DNA of 64,000 bases, taken from contig NZ_BMQA01000003.1 in assembly GCF_014647875.1 (NCBI RefSeq), positions 310,001 to 374,000 on the forward strand, in the 5' to 3' direction. The notes under the pieces were generated by a model. That model saw only the letters and a list, made by a program, of their open reading frames with translations, was not told where the DNA came from and ran no database searches. This DNA is from Streptomyces brasiliensis (GTDB lineage Bacteria; Actinomycetota; Actinomycetes; Streptomycetales; Streptomycetaceae). Shown piece by piece: positions 41,914 through 49,356 of the stretch (the stretch's first letter is position 1; each line of letters opens with the position of its first letter). Both the position numbers and the translations under genes were made by a program.

Positions 41914-42690
41914 ATGACCGAAGTATCGGTGGCCAAGGAAGACGTGGCCGCGACCGGCGATCTGGTCGTCCTGAAAAGCGTCAACAAGCACTTCGGCGCG
42001 TTGCACGTACTCCAGGACATCGATCTGACGATCACCCGCGGTGAGGTCGTGGTGGTCATCGGGCCCTCCGGGTCCGGGAAGTCCACGCTGTGCCGCACCA
42101 TCAACCGCCTGGAGACCGTCGATTCGGGCACCATTACGATCGACGGCAAGCCGCTGCCCCAGGAGGGCAAGGACCTGGCGCGGCTGCGGGCGGACGTCGG
42201 GATGGTCTTCCAGTCCTTCAACCTGTTCGCGCACAAGAACGTGCTCGAGAACGTGATGCTCGGCCAGATCAAGGTCCGCAAGGCGGACAAGAAGCAGGCC
42301 GAGGAGAAGGCCCGCGCCCTGCTCGACCGGGTCGGCGTGGGTACCCAGGCCGACAAGTACCCCGCACAGCTCTCCGGCGGCCAGCAGCAGCGCGTCGCCA
42401 TCGCGCGGGCCCTTGCGATGGGCCCGAAGGTCATGCTCTTCGACGAGCCGACCTCGGCCCTCGACCCCGAGATGATCAATGAGGTTCTCGAGGTCATGCA
42501 GCAACTCGCCCGCGACGGCATGACGATGATCGTCGTCACCCACGAGATGGGCTTCGCACGATCGGCTGCCAACCGAGTGGTTTTCATGGCGGACGGCCGC
42601 ATCGTCGAACAAGCTGCGCCGGACCAGTTCTTCAGCAACCCGCGCAGCGACCGGGCCAAGGACTTCCTGTCGAAGATCCTGCATCACTGA
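41914..42690 (+). CDS. gluA: Glutamate ABC transporter, ATP-binding protein
   Basis: 258 aa, polar amino-acid uptake (PAAT) family ATPase. Walker A is IGPSGSGKSTLCR, Q-loop VFQSFNLFAH, ABC signature LSGGQQQRVAIARAL, Walker B VMLFDEPTSALDPE, and H-loop VVTHEMGFAR. First gene of gluABCD, followed by the lipoprotein binding protein and two permeases. Transcribed divergently from gluRK. The N-terminal ~18 residues before LVVLKSVNKHFG are an extension. Confidence 0.95.
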   Translation: MTEVSVAKEDVAATGDLVVLKSVNKHFGALHVLQDIDLTITRGEVVVVIGPSGSGKSTLCRTINRLETVDSGTITIDGKPLPQEGKDLARLRADVGMVFQSFNLFAHKNVLENVMLGQIKVRKADKKQAEEKARALLDRVGVGTQADKYPAQLSGGQQQRVAIARALAMGPKVMLFDEPTSALDPEMINEVLEVMQQLARDGMTMIVVTHEMGFARSAANRVVFMADGRIVEQAAPDQFFSNPRSDRAKDFLSKILHH

Positions 42691-42757
42691 CCTGTCCTCA
42701 CGGTCCGCGTCACCCGCCCGACGGCCCGCTTCTTCTCACCAGCAAAGGATGTTCACC

Positions 42758-43594
42758 ATGAAGCTCCGCAAGGTCACTGCCGCCTCGGCAACCGCCCTCG
42801 CCCTGGCCCTCGCCGTCACCGCGTGCGGCGGCGACAAGGACTCGGACAGCGGCTCGGGCGGCGGCAGCAAGATCAAGATCGGCATCAAGTACGACCAGCC
42901 CGGTCTCGGTCTCAAGCAGCCCGACGGCTCGTTCTCCGGCTTCGACGTGGACGTCGCCACCTACGTCGCCAAGGAACTCGGCTACCAGCCCGACCAGATC
43001 GAGTGGGTCGAGACGAAGAGCGCCGACCGTGAGAACGCCCTCGCGCGCGGCGACGTCAAGTTCATCACGGCCACCTACTCGATCACCGACGAGCGCAAGC
43101 AGAAGGTCGACTTCGCCGGCCCGTACCTGCTGGCCCACCAGGACCTGCTCGTCAAGACGGGCTCGGACATCTCCCAGGGCACGGACCTCAACGGCAAGAA
43201 GCTGTGTTCCGTGACCGGCTCGACCTCGGCGCAGAACGTCCAGAAGACGATCGCCCCGAAGGCCAACCTGCGTGAGTACAGCGGGTACTCGGAGTGCATC
43301 GCGGGTCTGCAGAGCGGTGCCGTGGATGCGGTGACCACCGACGACTCGATCCTCGCGGGCTTCGCCGCGCAGGACAAGTACAAGGGCCAGTTCAAGCTCG
43401 CCGGCCTCAAGCTGAGCAACGAGAACTACGGCATCGGTGTCAAGAAGGGCGACACCGCGACCGAGGACAAGATCAACAAGGCGCTGGAGAAGATGGTCAG
43501 CGACGGCTCGTGGCAGAAGGCCGTCGACGCCAACTTCGGCCCGGCGAACTACAAGAACGAGCCCGCCCCGAAGATCGGGCAGATCGTCCAGTAG
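42758..43594 (+). CDS. gluB: Glutamate-binding lipoprotein of the ABC transporter
   Basis: 278 aa. ATG 42758 is chosen (AAAGGA at 42744) over an ATG three codons earlier. The signal peptide ends LALAVTACGGDKD, giving a lipobox Cys. The type-3 periplasmic-binding fold has KIGIKYDQPGLGLKQPDGSF, GFDVDVATYVAKELG, NALARGDVKFITATYSITDE, and QSGAVDAVTTDDSILAGF. Acidic and basic ligand residues are consistent with Glu/Asp binding. A GC hairpin follows before gluC, probably stabilising this upstream message and explaining excess binding protein. Confidence 0.94.
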   Translation: MKLRKVTAASATALALALAVTACGGDKDSDSGSGGGSKIKIGIKYDQPGLGLKQPDGSFSGFDVDVATYVAKELGYQPDQIEWVETKSADRENALARGDVKFITATYSITDERKQKVDFAGPYLLAHQDLLVKTGSDISQGTDLNGKKLCSVTGSTSAQNVQKTIAPKANLREYSGYSECIAGLQSGAVDAVTTDDSILAGFAAQDKYKGQFKLAGLKLSNENYGIGVKKGDTATEDKINKALEKMVSDGSWQKAVDANFGPANYKNEPAPKIGQIVQ

Positions 43595-43646
43595 CGCAGC
43601 CGCGCCGACGCAGGAATCCGGCAGGTAACGCACGGTTCCACGGGCC

Positions 43647-43678
43647 CGCCGCCGCCCACCGCTTCCCGGGCGGCGGCG
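43647..43678 (+). terminator. Intercistronic hairpin between gluB and gluC
   Basis: cgccgccgccc (43647-43657) pairs perfectly with gggcggcggcg (43668-43678), loop 10 nt. There is no T-run and an operon continues, so partial termination or 3'-end protection of gluAB mRNA is more likely than full termination. Confidence 0.65.
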
Positions 43679-43712
43679 CATCCGGTCCTCCACCTACGCC
43701 ACACACCCGGAA

Positions 43713-44393
43713 GTGCGGGAGATCGTGTTCGACTTTCTAGAAGGCTACGACGTCCTCGGGGCGTTCTGGATGACGGTGAAACTCACCGCACTCTCCGCCG
43801 TCGGCTCCCTGGTCTGGGGCACCCTGCTGGCCGCGATGCGGGTCAGCCCGGTTCCGCTCATGCGCGGGTTCGGCACGGTGTACGTCAATATCGTCCGGAA
43901 CATCCCGCTGACGGTCATCATCATCTTCACCTCGCTCGGCCTCGCCGACATCTTCGGCGTGACGATGGGTGCCTCCGACGACTTCAAGCTCCAGGGCTTC
44001 CGCCTCGCGGTGCTCGGTCTCGTGGCGTACACCGCCGCCTTCGTGTGCGAGGCGATCCGCTCCGGCATCAACACCGTGCCGCTCGGCCAGGCCGAGGCGG
44101 CGCGGGCGATCGGGCTGGGCTTCACCCAGACCCTGCGGCTGATCGTGCTCCCGCAGGCGTTCCGCGCGGTCATCGGCCCCCTGGCCAACGTCCTGATCGC
44201 CCTCACCAAGAACACCACTGTGGCGGCCGCCATCGGCGTGGCCGAGGCCGCCACCCTGATGAAGTCGATGATCGAGAACGAGGCCCAGACGCTGGCCATC
44301 GGCGCGGTGTTCGCCTTCGGCTTCGTGGTACTGACCCTGCCCACCGGCCTCATCCTCGGCTGGCTCGGCAAGCGACTGGCGGTGAAGCGATGA
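43713..44393 (+). CDS. gluC: Glutamate ABC transporter permease
   Basis: 226 aa, about five membrane segments, His/Glu/Gln/Arg-opine type permease. Contains YVNIVRNIPLTVIIIFTSLG, AYTAAFVCEAIRSGINTVPL and the EAA loop QAEAARAIGLGFTQTLRLIV LPQAF (two adjoining parts). GTG 43713 is taken as start; the alternative GTG at 43725 gives a product beginning FDFLEGYD with GGGAG very close by. The stop overlaps the gluD start by four bases (ATGA). Confidence 0.93.
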   Translation: MREIVFDFLEGYDVLGAFWMTVKLTALSAVGSLVWGTLLAAMRVSPVPLMRGFGTVYVNIVRNIPLTVIIIFTSLGLADIFGVTMGASDDFKLQGFRLAVLGLVAYTAAFVCEAIRSGINTVPLGQAEAARAIGLGFTQTLRLIVLPQAFRAVIGPLANVLIALTKNTTVAAAIGVAEAATLMKSMIENEAQTLAIGAVFAFGFVVLTLPTGLILGWLGKRLAVKR

Positions 44394-45298
44394 GCTCCGT
44401 TCTCTACGACACCCCCGGCCCCCGCGCCCGGCGGCGCAACGTGGTCCTCTCCCTCGTCTTCATCGCGCTGCTCGCCCTGCTCATATGGTGGCTGTGGCAG
44501 AAGATGGACGACAAGGGCCAGCTCAAGTGGGACCTCTGGGAGCCGTTCACCACGGGCCAGGCCTGGACGACATATCTTCTGCCAGGACTCGGCAACACCC
44601 TCAAGGCCGCCGCGCTCGCGATGGTCATCGCCCTCCCGCTGGGCGCGCTCTTCGGCATCGCACGGCTGTCCGACCACCGCTGGATACGCGTCCCCGCGGG
44701 CGCGGTGGTCGAGTTCTTCCGGGCCATCCCGGTGCTGCTGCTGATGCTGTTCGCCAACGAGTTCTACGTCCGCTCCACGGACATCGGCAGCGACGAGCGC
44801 CCGCTCTACGCGGTCGTGACCGGTCTGGTGCTCTACAACGCCTCGGTCCTCGCCGAGGTCGTCCGCGCCGGCATCCTGGCCCTGCCCAAGGGACAGACGG
44901 AGGCCGCGTACGCGATCGGCCTGCGCAAGGGCCAGACGATGACCAGCATCCTGCTGCCGCAGGCCGTGACGGTGATGCTGCCGGCCATCGTCAGCCAGCT
45001 CGTCGTCATCGTGAAGGACACCGCGCTCGGCGGCGTCCTGCTCCAGTACTCCGAACTGCTGAGCGCGCGCAGCACGCTCGCGGCCAACTACGCCAACGTC
45101 ATCCCGAGCTTCATCGTGGTGGCGATCATCTTCATCGTGGTCAACTTCACGCTGACCAGCTTCGCGAGCTGGCTGGAGGGCCGGCTGCGGCGCAGCAAGC
45201 GCGGCACGGGTACGGTGCTGACCGGCGAGGACGTCGAGGAGCTCAACGCGGCCGAGGTCGGAGGCACGCTCAGCACCGGAACCGGCGGCGGTATCTGA
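44390..45298 (+). CDS. gluD: Glutamate ABC transporter permease
   Basis: 302 aa. The Arg-rich cytoplasmic start (MSSVLYDTPGPRARRRNVVL) leads into segment 1. The body has VVEFFRAIPVLLLMLFANEF, SVLAEVVRAGILALPKGQTE and the EAA loop EAAYAIGLRKGQTMTSILLP. The acidic C-terminal tail (GEDVEELNAAEVGGTLSTG) is a feature of the GluD-type subunit. It overlaps gluC by 4 bp, indicating translational coupling. A perfect terminator follows 26 bp after the stop. Confidence 0.94.
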   Translation: MSSVLYDTPGPRARRRNVVLSLVFIALLALLIWWLWQKMDDKGQLKWDLWEPFTTGQAWTTYLLPGLGNTLKAAALAMVIALPLGALFGIARLSDHRWIRVPAGAVVEFFRAIPVLLLMLFANEFYVRSTDIGSDERPLYAVVTGLVLYNASVLAEVVRAGILALPKGQTEAAYAIGLRKGQTMTSILLPQAVTVMLPAIVSQLVVIVKDTALGGVLLQYSELLSARSTLAANYANVIPSFIVVAIIFIVVNFTLTSFASWLEGRLRRSKRGTGTVLTGEDVEELNAAEVGGTLSTGTGGGI

Positions 45299-45323
45299 CG
45301 TTCATTCAACTGGTGTGACCCGT

Positions 45324-45357
45324 ACGGAGGCAGTGGCGTGATCGCCACTGCCTCCGT
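45324..45357 (+). terminator. Terminator of gluABCD
   Basis: Perfect 15-bp stem acggaggcagtggcg / cgccactgcctccgt with a tgat loop, 26 bp after the gluD stop. Confidence 0.9.
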
Positions 45358-45360
45358 CAC

Positions 45361-45390
45361 TTGACGCAAACACCGGCAATGGGTTGCATA
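45361..45390 (+). promoter_or_regulatory. Candidate promoter of the flavin monooxygenase gene
   Basis: ttgacg (45361-45366), an 18-bp spacer, then tgcata (45385-45390), lying immediately after the glu terminator and 84 bp before the chosen GTG. Resembles a housekeeping-sigma promoter. Confidence 0.5.
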
Positions 45391-45473
45391 CGTTCTGTGA
45401 TCGTGCACCCTGCTCCGACTTCGTGTTCACATACGTCCGCAAGGACATCGCCGCGGGCAGGGGGCGCCGCGCC

Positions 45474-47081
45474 GTGGACCCGGTGATCATCGTCGGTGCG
45501 GGGCCCGTCGGGCTCACGCTCGCCCTGGCGCTGGCCCGTCAGGAGGTGCCGTCCGTCGTCCTCGACGAGAGCCCCGGCAAGGACGAATCCCGCGCCGCGC
45601 GCACCGTCGTGCTGCGCGAGGACACCGCCGCGCTCGCCGAGCGGCTGAGTGGTGTCCCACTAGGCGAGGAGGGGCTGCGCTGGGCGGGCTGGCGGTCCGT
45701 GCGGCGCAGGCAGGTGCTGCGCGAGGTCAGCTTCGACGAGGGCGAGCCCGGCCCGCTGCACATCGCCCAGCACGTGCTGACCGGCGCCCTGCGCGCCGCG
45801 CTGGCCCGCGAGCCGCTGGCCAAGGTCGCCGTGGACAGCCGGCTGGACTCGGTCGAGCAGGAGCGTTCCGGTGTCACGGCCCACACTCGCGGCCCCAACG
45901 GCACCTGGTGGCGCGGAAGTTACCTGGTCGGCTGCGACGGCCCCCGGTCGACCGTGCGCAAGCTCCTGGACATCCGCTTCCCCGGCCGCACGGCGGTGGA
46001 GCGACACGCCGTCGCCGCGCTGCGCGCGGAACTTCCGTGGCCCGACCGGGCGTTGCTCCATCGGATGCCGCCGTGGCGGATGTCCGGGCCCTCGGCCGGG
46101 GAGGTCACCGCCCGCCCCCTGCCGGACGGCGTGTGGCGCCTGGACTGGCTGCTGCCGCCGGGCAAGGATCTGGTCACGCCCGAGCTTCTGGTGGCCCGCG
46201 TCCGGGAGACCCTCGCGGGCTGGACGGGCGGCCCCACACCGCCGTACGAACTCCTCGACACCGGAGTTCACACGGTGCACCACCGGCTGGCCCGCCGCTG
46301 GCGCGTCGGCCGCGTCTTCCTCGCCGGGGACGCGGCGCACCTGCTGGGCACACTCGGCACACAGGGCCTCGACGAGGGGCTCAGGGACGCGGACAACCTG
46401 GCCTGGAAGCTGGCCTCGGCCTGGCACCACGGCCCGTACGAGGCGCTGCTCGACAGCTACCAGACCGAGCGGCGCGCGGTCGTCGCCGCCCGGCTGCGCG
46501 CCGCCGACCAGGCGCTGCCCATACTGCGCGGCGGTGGCGGGCTGCGCGTGTACGTCCCCGGCACGGCCCGGGGCCACGACGCGCTGCTCGGCGACGGCCA
46601 TTTGGGGCAGGGGGCGCTCGGCGCGCCGGGGGCATACACCGATTCGCCGCTCGCGCCCCGGCACCTCGATGCGGAGGTCCCGGTCGGCACCACGCCCGGC
46701 GCTCAGGTGACGGACGTACAGGTCACGGCGGAGGACGGCTCGTTCGTACGGCTGCGGGACCGGCTCGGCCGGGACGCGCTGCTGGTCGTCCTGATCGCGC
46801 CGGGTACGGGGGTGTGGGACCGCAAGCACTGGGTGACCGCCGGCGTCATGCCCCGGCTCGCGGCCGCGGTGACAGCGCTGCCGGGTCCGGCCGAGCTGCT
46901 GGTCGCCGAGAGCTACCCGGGTGCGCCCGCACACACCGTCCTGCTCGTACGGCCCGACGGTCACCTCGTCACCGCGCTGGGCGGGGTCCGCCCGGCCGAC
47001 CTGTACGCGGCGGCGGAGGCCGCCTGGGGCGGGCCCGCGAAGACGGAGGCCGAGGCCGGAGCGGGCTCCGGCACACGTTGA
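45474..47081 (+). CDS. FAD-dependent aromatic monooxygenase (PheA/TfdB/UbiH-type)
   Basis: 535 aa. The FAD-binding Rossmann motif begins four residues in: VIIVGAGPVGLTLALALAR (GxGxxG), which supports the GTG start at 45474 with GGGGG upstream. The NAD(P)H/FAD DG motif is in YLVGCDGPRSTVRKLLDIRF. The second FAD motif is RVFLAGDAAHLLGTLGTQGL followed by GLRDADNLAWKLA. The C-terminal ~130 residues form a thioredoxin-like domain typical of phenol/polyketide hydroxylases. Predicted to hydroxylate an aromatic ring; the substrate is unknown. Its final codons lie in a terminator stem. Confidence 0.87.
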   Translation: MDPVIIVGAGPVGLTLALALARQEVPSVVLDESPGKDESRAARTVVLREDTAALAERLSGVPLGEEGLRWAGWRSVRRRQVLREVSFDEGEPGPLHIAQHVLTGALRAALAREPLAKVAVDSRLDSVEQERSGVTAHTRGPNGTWWRGSYLVGCDGPRSTVRKLLDIRFPGRTAVERHAVAALRAELPWPDRALLHRMPPWRMSGPSAGEVTARPLPDGVWRLDWLLPPGKDLVTPELLVARVRETLAGWTGGPTPPYELLDTGVHTVHHRLARRWRVGRVFLAGDAAHLLGTLGTQGLDEGLRDADNLAWKLASAWHHGPYEALLDSYQTERRAVVAARLRAADQALPILRGGGGLRVYVPGTARGHDALLGDGHLGQGALGAPGAYTDSPLAPRHLDAEVPVGTTPGAQVTDVQVTAEDGSFVRLRDRLGRDALLVVLIAPGTGVWDRKHWVTAGVMPRLAAAVTALPGPAELLVAESYPGAPAHTVLLVRPDGHLVTALGGVRPADLYAAAEAAWGGPAKTEAEAGAGSGTR

Positions 47082-47108
47082 GCGCACGCCGGAGCCCGCT
47101 CCGGCCTC
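47052..47108 (+). terminator. Long hairpin terminator overlapping the monooxygenase 3' end
   Basis: 47052-47072 and 47088-47108 pair perfectly over 21 bp (core ccggagcgggctccgg / ccggagcccgctccgg). The 15-nt loop contains the stop codon tga (47079-47081), so the left arm is translated. Confidence 0.85.
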
Positions 47109-47124
47109 ACATAGTGACTGTCGG

Positions 47125-47153
47125 TTGACCGAGGTGCACCGGCATGGTGTACT
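47125..47153 (+). promoter_or_regulatory. Candidate promoter of the cysteine dioxygenase unit
   Basis: ttgacc (47125-47130), a 17-bp spacer, then tgtact (47148-47153). This predicts a transcript start near 47160, just before the leader peptide. Confidence 0.6.
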
Positions 47154-47199
47154 CCGGATCGTGACCGACACCTGTGTACGCCTGTGGCGGAGGGTCCAT

Positions 47200-47247
47200 A
47201 TGGACCTCGTCCGCTATGCGGGCTGCGTGTGTCGCCGTACCTGCTGA
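47200..47247 (+). CDS. Cys-rich leader peptide upstream of cysteine dioxygenase
   Basis: Encodes the 15-residue peptide MDLVRYAGCVCRRTC, with Cys at positions 9, 11 and 15, the last directly before the stop. GGAGG lies six bases ahead of the ATG (47188-47193 region). An alternative, possibly leaderless, GTG at 47161 would give 28 residues with the same end. The DLxRxA...C pattern matches the short cis-acting leader peptides annotated before sulfur-metabolism genes in Streptomyces. Ribosome stalling at the Cys codons when cysteine or charged tRNA-Cys is low would be the sensor. A short GC hairpin (arms at 47268-47274 and 47290-47296) lies between leader and cysteine dioxygenase. Confidence 0.78.
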   Translation: MDLVRYAGCVCRRTC

Positions 47248-47326
47248 ATTCGCTCCCCTCTTCACCCGCGCGCGCCGCCGACGTTACGACGCGCGCCTTC
47301 CGCGAACGCTCATCAGGACGGTGTAC

Positions 47327-47911
47327 GTGTCTGTCTCTCCCCCGGCCCCCTCTTCCTCGGTGCCCTCTCGCACCGGGTCCGCTCCGGCCGCCGGCTCCGC
47401 TGCCGTATCCGCCGGCTCCGCTCCGACGCAGGCAGACCTCCTCGACTTCGTACGGCGTACGGCCGCCGACGCCGAGTTGATCGCCTCGCTCCCGCTCGAC
47501 CCCCAGGGACGCACCTGGGTACGGCTCGAGGGCCCCGGCGGCAGCGAGGCCTGGCTGATCGGCTGGCCGCCCGGGACCGGCACCGGCTGGCACGACCACG
47601 CCGAATCGGTCGGCGCCTTCCTCACCGCGTCCGGCGAGCTGAAGGAGAACTCGCTGGCCGCCCGGCTGCCCACCGACGGCTGGAAGACCCTGGAACTCAC
47701 CGACGGTGTGGACCGCGAGCGGCGGCTCCCGGCCGGGAAGGGCCGCTCCTTCGGGCAGCAGCACGTCCACGAGGTCCTCAACGAGTCCCCCGCCGTGCAC
47801 GCGATCTCCGTGCACGCCTACTACCCGCCCCTCCCCCGGATCCGCCGCTACAGCCGCACCGGCCAAGTGCTGCGGCTCGAGCAGGTCGAGCGCCCGGAGG
47901 ACTGGCAGTGA
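47327..47911 (+). CDS. Cysteine dioxygenase (type I)
   Basis: 194 aa from GTG 47327 (AGGACG at 47315). It is a cupin that oxidises cysteine to cysteine sulfinate with a mononuclear iron. Ligands are H89 and H91 in TGWHDHAESVGAFL and H148 in QQHVHEVLN. The preceding GWPPGTGTG and following HAISVHAYYPPLPRIRRY are family hallmarks; the Tyr in VHAYYPP corresponds to the active-site Tyr region. The first ~33 residues are a Ser/Pro/Ala-rich leader. Overlaps the rhodanese gene by 4 bp (GTGA). A Cys-rich leader peptide precedes it, fitting control by cysteine. Confidence 0.92.
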   Translation: MSVSPPAPSSSVPSRTGSAPAAGSAAVSAGSAPTQADLLDFVRRTAADAELIASLPLDPQGRTWVRLEGPGGSEAWLIGWPPGTGTGWHDHAESVGAFLTASGELKENSLAARLPTDGWKTLELTDGVDRERRLPAGKGRSFGQQHVHEVLNESPAVHAISVHAYYPPLPRIRRYSRTGQVLRLEQVERPEDWQ

Positions 47912-48315
47912 GCGCGGCGGGCGAGGGCGAAGTTCCCGTCGGCATCGACGAGTTGCTGGAGCGGGTGCGTGCGGGCTACCGGCGGATCGAGCCGCAGGAG
48001 GCCCACGACGCGGCCCGCGCCGGAAACGCCCTGCTGGTCGACATCCGGTACGCGGCCCTGCGCACTCGCGACGGGCTGATCCCCGGCGCGCTCGTCATAG
48101 AGCGCAACGAACTGGAGTGGCGCCTGGATCCCCGCGGCAGCCACCGCACCCCGGAAGCCACCAGCCACGACCTGCGCATCGTCGTCATCTGCAACGAGGG
48201 CTACGCCTCCAGCCTGGCAACGGCGTCCCTCCACCAACTCGGCCTGCACCGCGCCACGGACCTGGTCGGAGGCTTCCAGGCATGGAAGGCGGCGGGGTTG
48301 CCGGTGACGGTGTGA
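47908..48315 (+). CDS. Rhodanese-like sulfurtransferase
   Basis: 135 aa, a single rhodanese domain. The active-site C95 is in IVVICNEGYASSLAT (loop CNEGYAS). CH2A-like ALLVDIRYAALRTRDGLIPG and the C-terminal GLHRATDLVGGFQAWKAAG motif are both present. Start GTG 47908 overlaps the cysteine dioxygenase stop, indicating translational coupling. In some bacteria the two activities are fused in one protein (CDO-rhodanese), so joint handling of cysteine-derived sulfur is likely. Confidence 0.9.
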   Translation: MSAAGEGEVPVGIDELLERVRAGYRRIEPQEAHDAARAGNALLVDIRYAALRTRDGLIPGALVIERNELEWRLDPRGSHRTPEATSHDLRIVVICNEGYASSLATASLHQLGLHRATDLVGGFQAWKAAGLPVTV

Positions 48316-48387
48316 CCGGCTGCGGTTGGCCCGGCGGCGGTGCCCGGTGGGCGGGCTGTTGAGGGGGTGGCGGCGCAGGCGGTGCGT

Positions 48388-49353
48388 TCAGTGGGCCTCG
48401 CCGTCGAGGAACTCCGTGTCCTCGCCCTCCGCCTCCAACGCCTGGCGGACGACGCGCAGGGCCATGCCCTCGGAGTAACCCTTGCGGGCGAGCATGCCCG
48501 CGAGGCGCCGTATCCGCTTGTCGCGGTCGAGGCCCCGGGTGGAGCGCAGCTTGCGCTCCACGAGTTCGCGGGCCGTCTCCTCCTCCTGCTCGGAATCGAG
48601 CCGGCCGACGGCCTCGTCGATCAGCGACTTGTCGACACCCTTGGTCCGCAGCTCCTGGGCGAGCGCGCGCCGGGCCAGTCCCCGGCCGTGGTGCCGGGAC
48701 TCCACCCAGGCACCGGCGAACGCGCTGTCGTCGATCAGGCCGACCTCCTCGAACCGCGACAGCACCGCCTCCGCCACGTCGTCCGGGATCTCCCGCTTGC
48801 GCAGCGCGTCCGCGAGCTGCTTTCGCGTGCGCGGGGTCCCGGTGAGCAGGCGCAGACAGATCGCCCGCGCCCGCTCAGCCGGGTCCCCCGGGGGCTCCTC
48901 CCGCTCGGCCCTCGACGAGGAGAAGGAACCTCCGTCCTCACCGGACGGCTCGCCGAAGCCACGCCGCCCACGCGTGCCACCGTCCTGGCCGCGGGTCCCC
49001 CGACCGGCCCGACGCGAACCGCCGTGCGACTCGTCGCCGTACCGGACGTTGCCGTATCGGTCATCGCCATGCCGGTCATCGCCGTACGAGCCGTTGCCGT
49101 ACTCGTCGGCCTGACCGTTGCCGCCGAAGGCGTCAGGACCCTCGGCCGCGGAGGCGTCCGTCCCGCCGCGGGACCCACCCCCGTACCACCCCGGCCCGTC
49201 GCCGAAGTCGGCGTCGCCCGGCGCACCGTCACCGAACGCGCCGTCGCCATCCGTGCCGTAACCCGTCCGGGCAGGGCCGACGCCCCCTCGGCCGCGCCGC
49301 TCCCGCGGAACGTCGAGGTGTGCGTACTCGGCCCAGTCGGTTCGTCGTGTCAC
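48388..49353 (-). CDS. recX: RecX, regulator of RecA, with long low-complexity N-terminus
   Basis: 321 aa. The RecX domain occupies residues ~160-321: ARAICLRLLTGTPRTRKQLADAL, seen as LLTGTPRTRKQLADALRKR, DDSAFAGAWVESRHHGRGLA, RRALAQELRTKGVDKSLID, and KRIRRLAGMLARKGYSEGMA. It limits RecA filament growth. The first ~155 residues are Gly/Asp/Arg/Tyr-rich with degenerate YGDDRHGDDRYGN-type repeats and are probably disordered. The GTG start at 49353 lies 3 bp past the recA stop, so the two are translated from one message. Confidence 0.92.
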   Translation of the reverse strand: MTRRTDWAEYAHLDVPRERRGRGGVGPARTGYGTDGDGAFGDGAPGDADFGDGPGWYGGGSRGGTDASAAEGPDAFGGNGQADEYGNGSYGDDRHGDDRYGNVRYGDESHGGSRRAGRGTRGQDGGTRGRRGFGEPSGEDGGSFSSSRAEREEPPGDPAERARAICLRLLTGTPRTRKQLADALRKREIPDDVAEAVLSRFEEVGLIDDSAFAGAWVESRHHGRGLARRALAQELRTKGVDKSLIDEAVGRLDSEQEEETARELVERKLRSTRGLDRDKRIRRLAGMLARKGYSEGMALRVVRQALEAEGEDTEFLDGEAH

Positions 49354-49356
49354 GGG

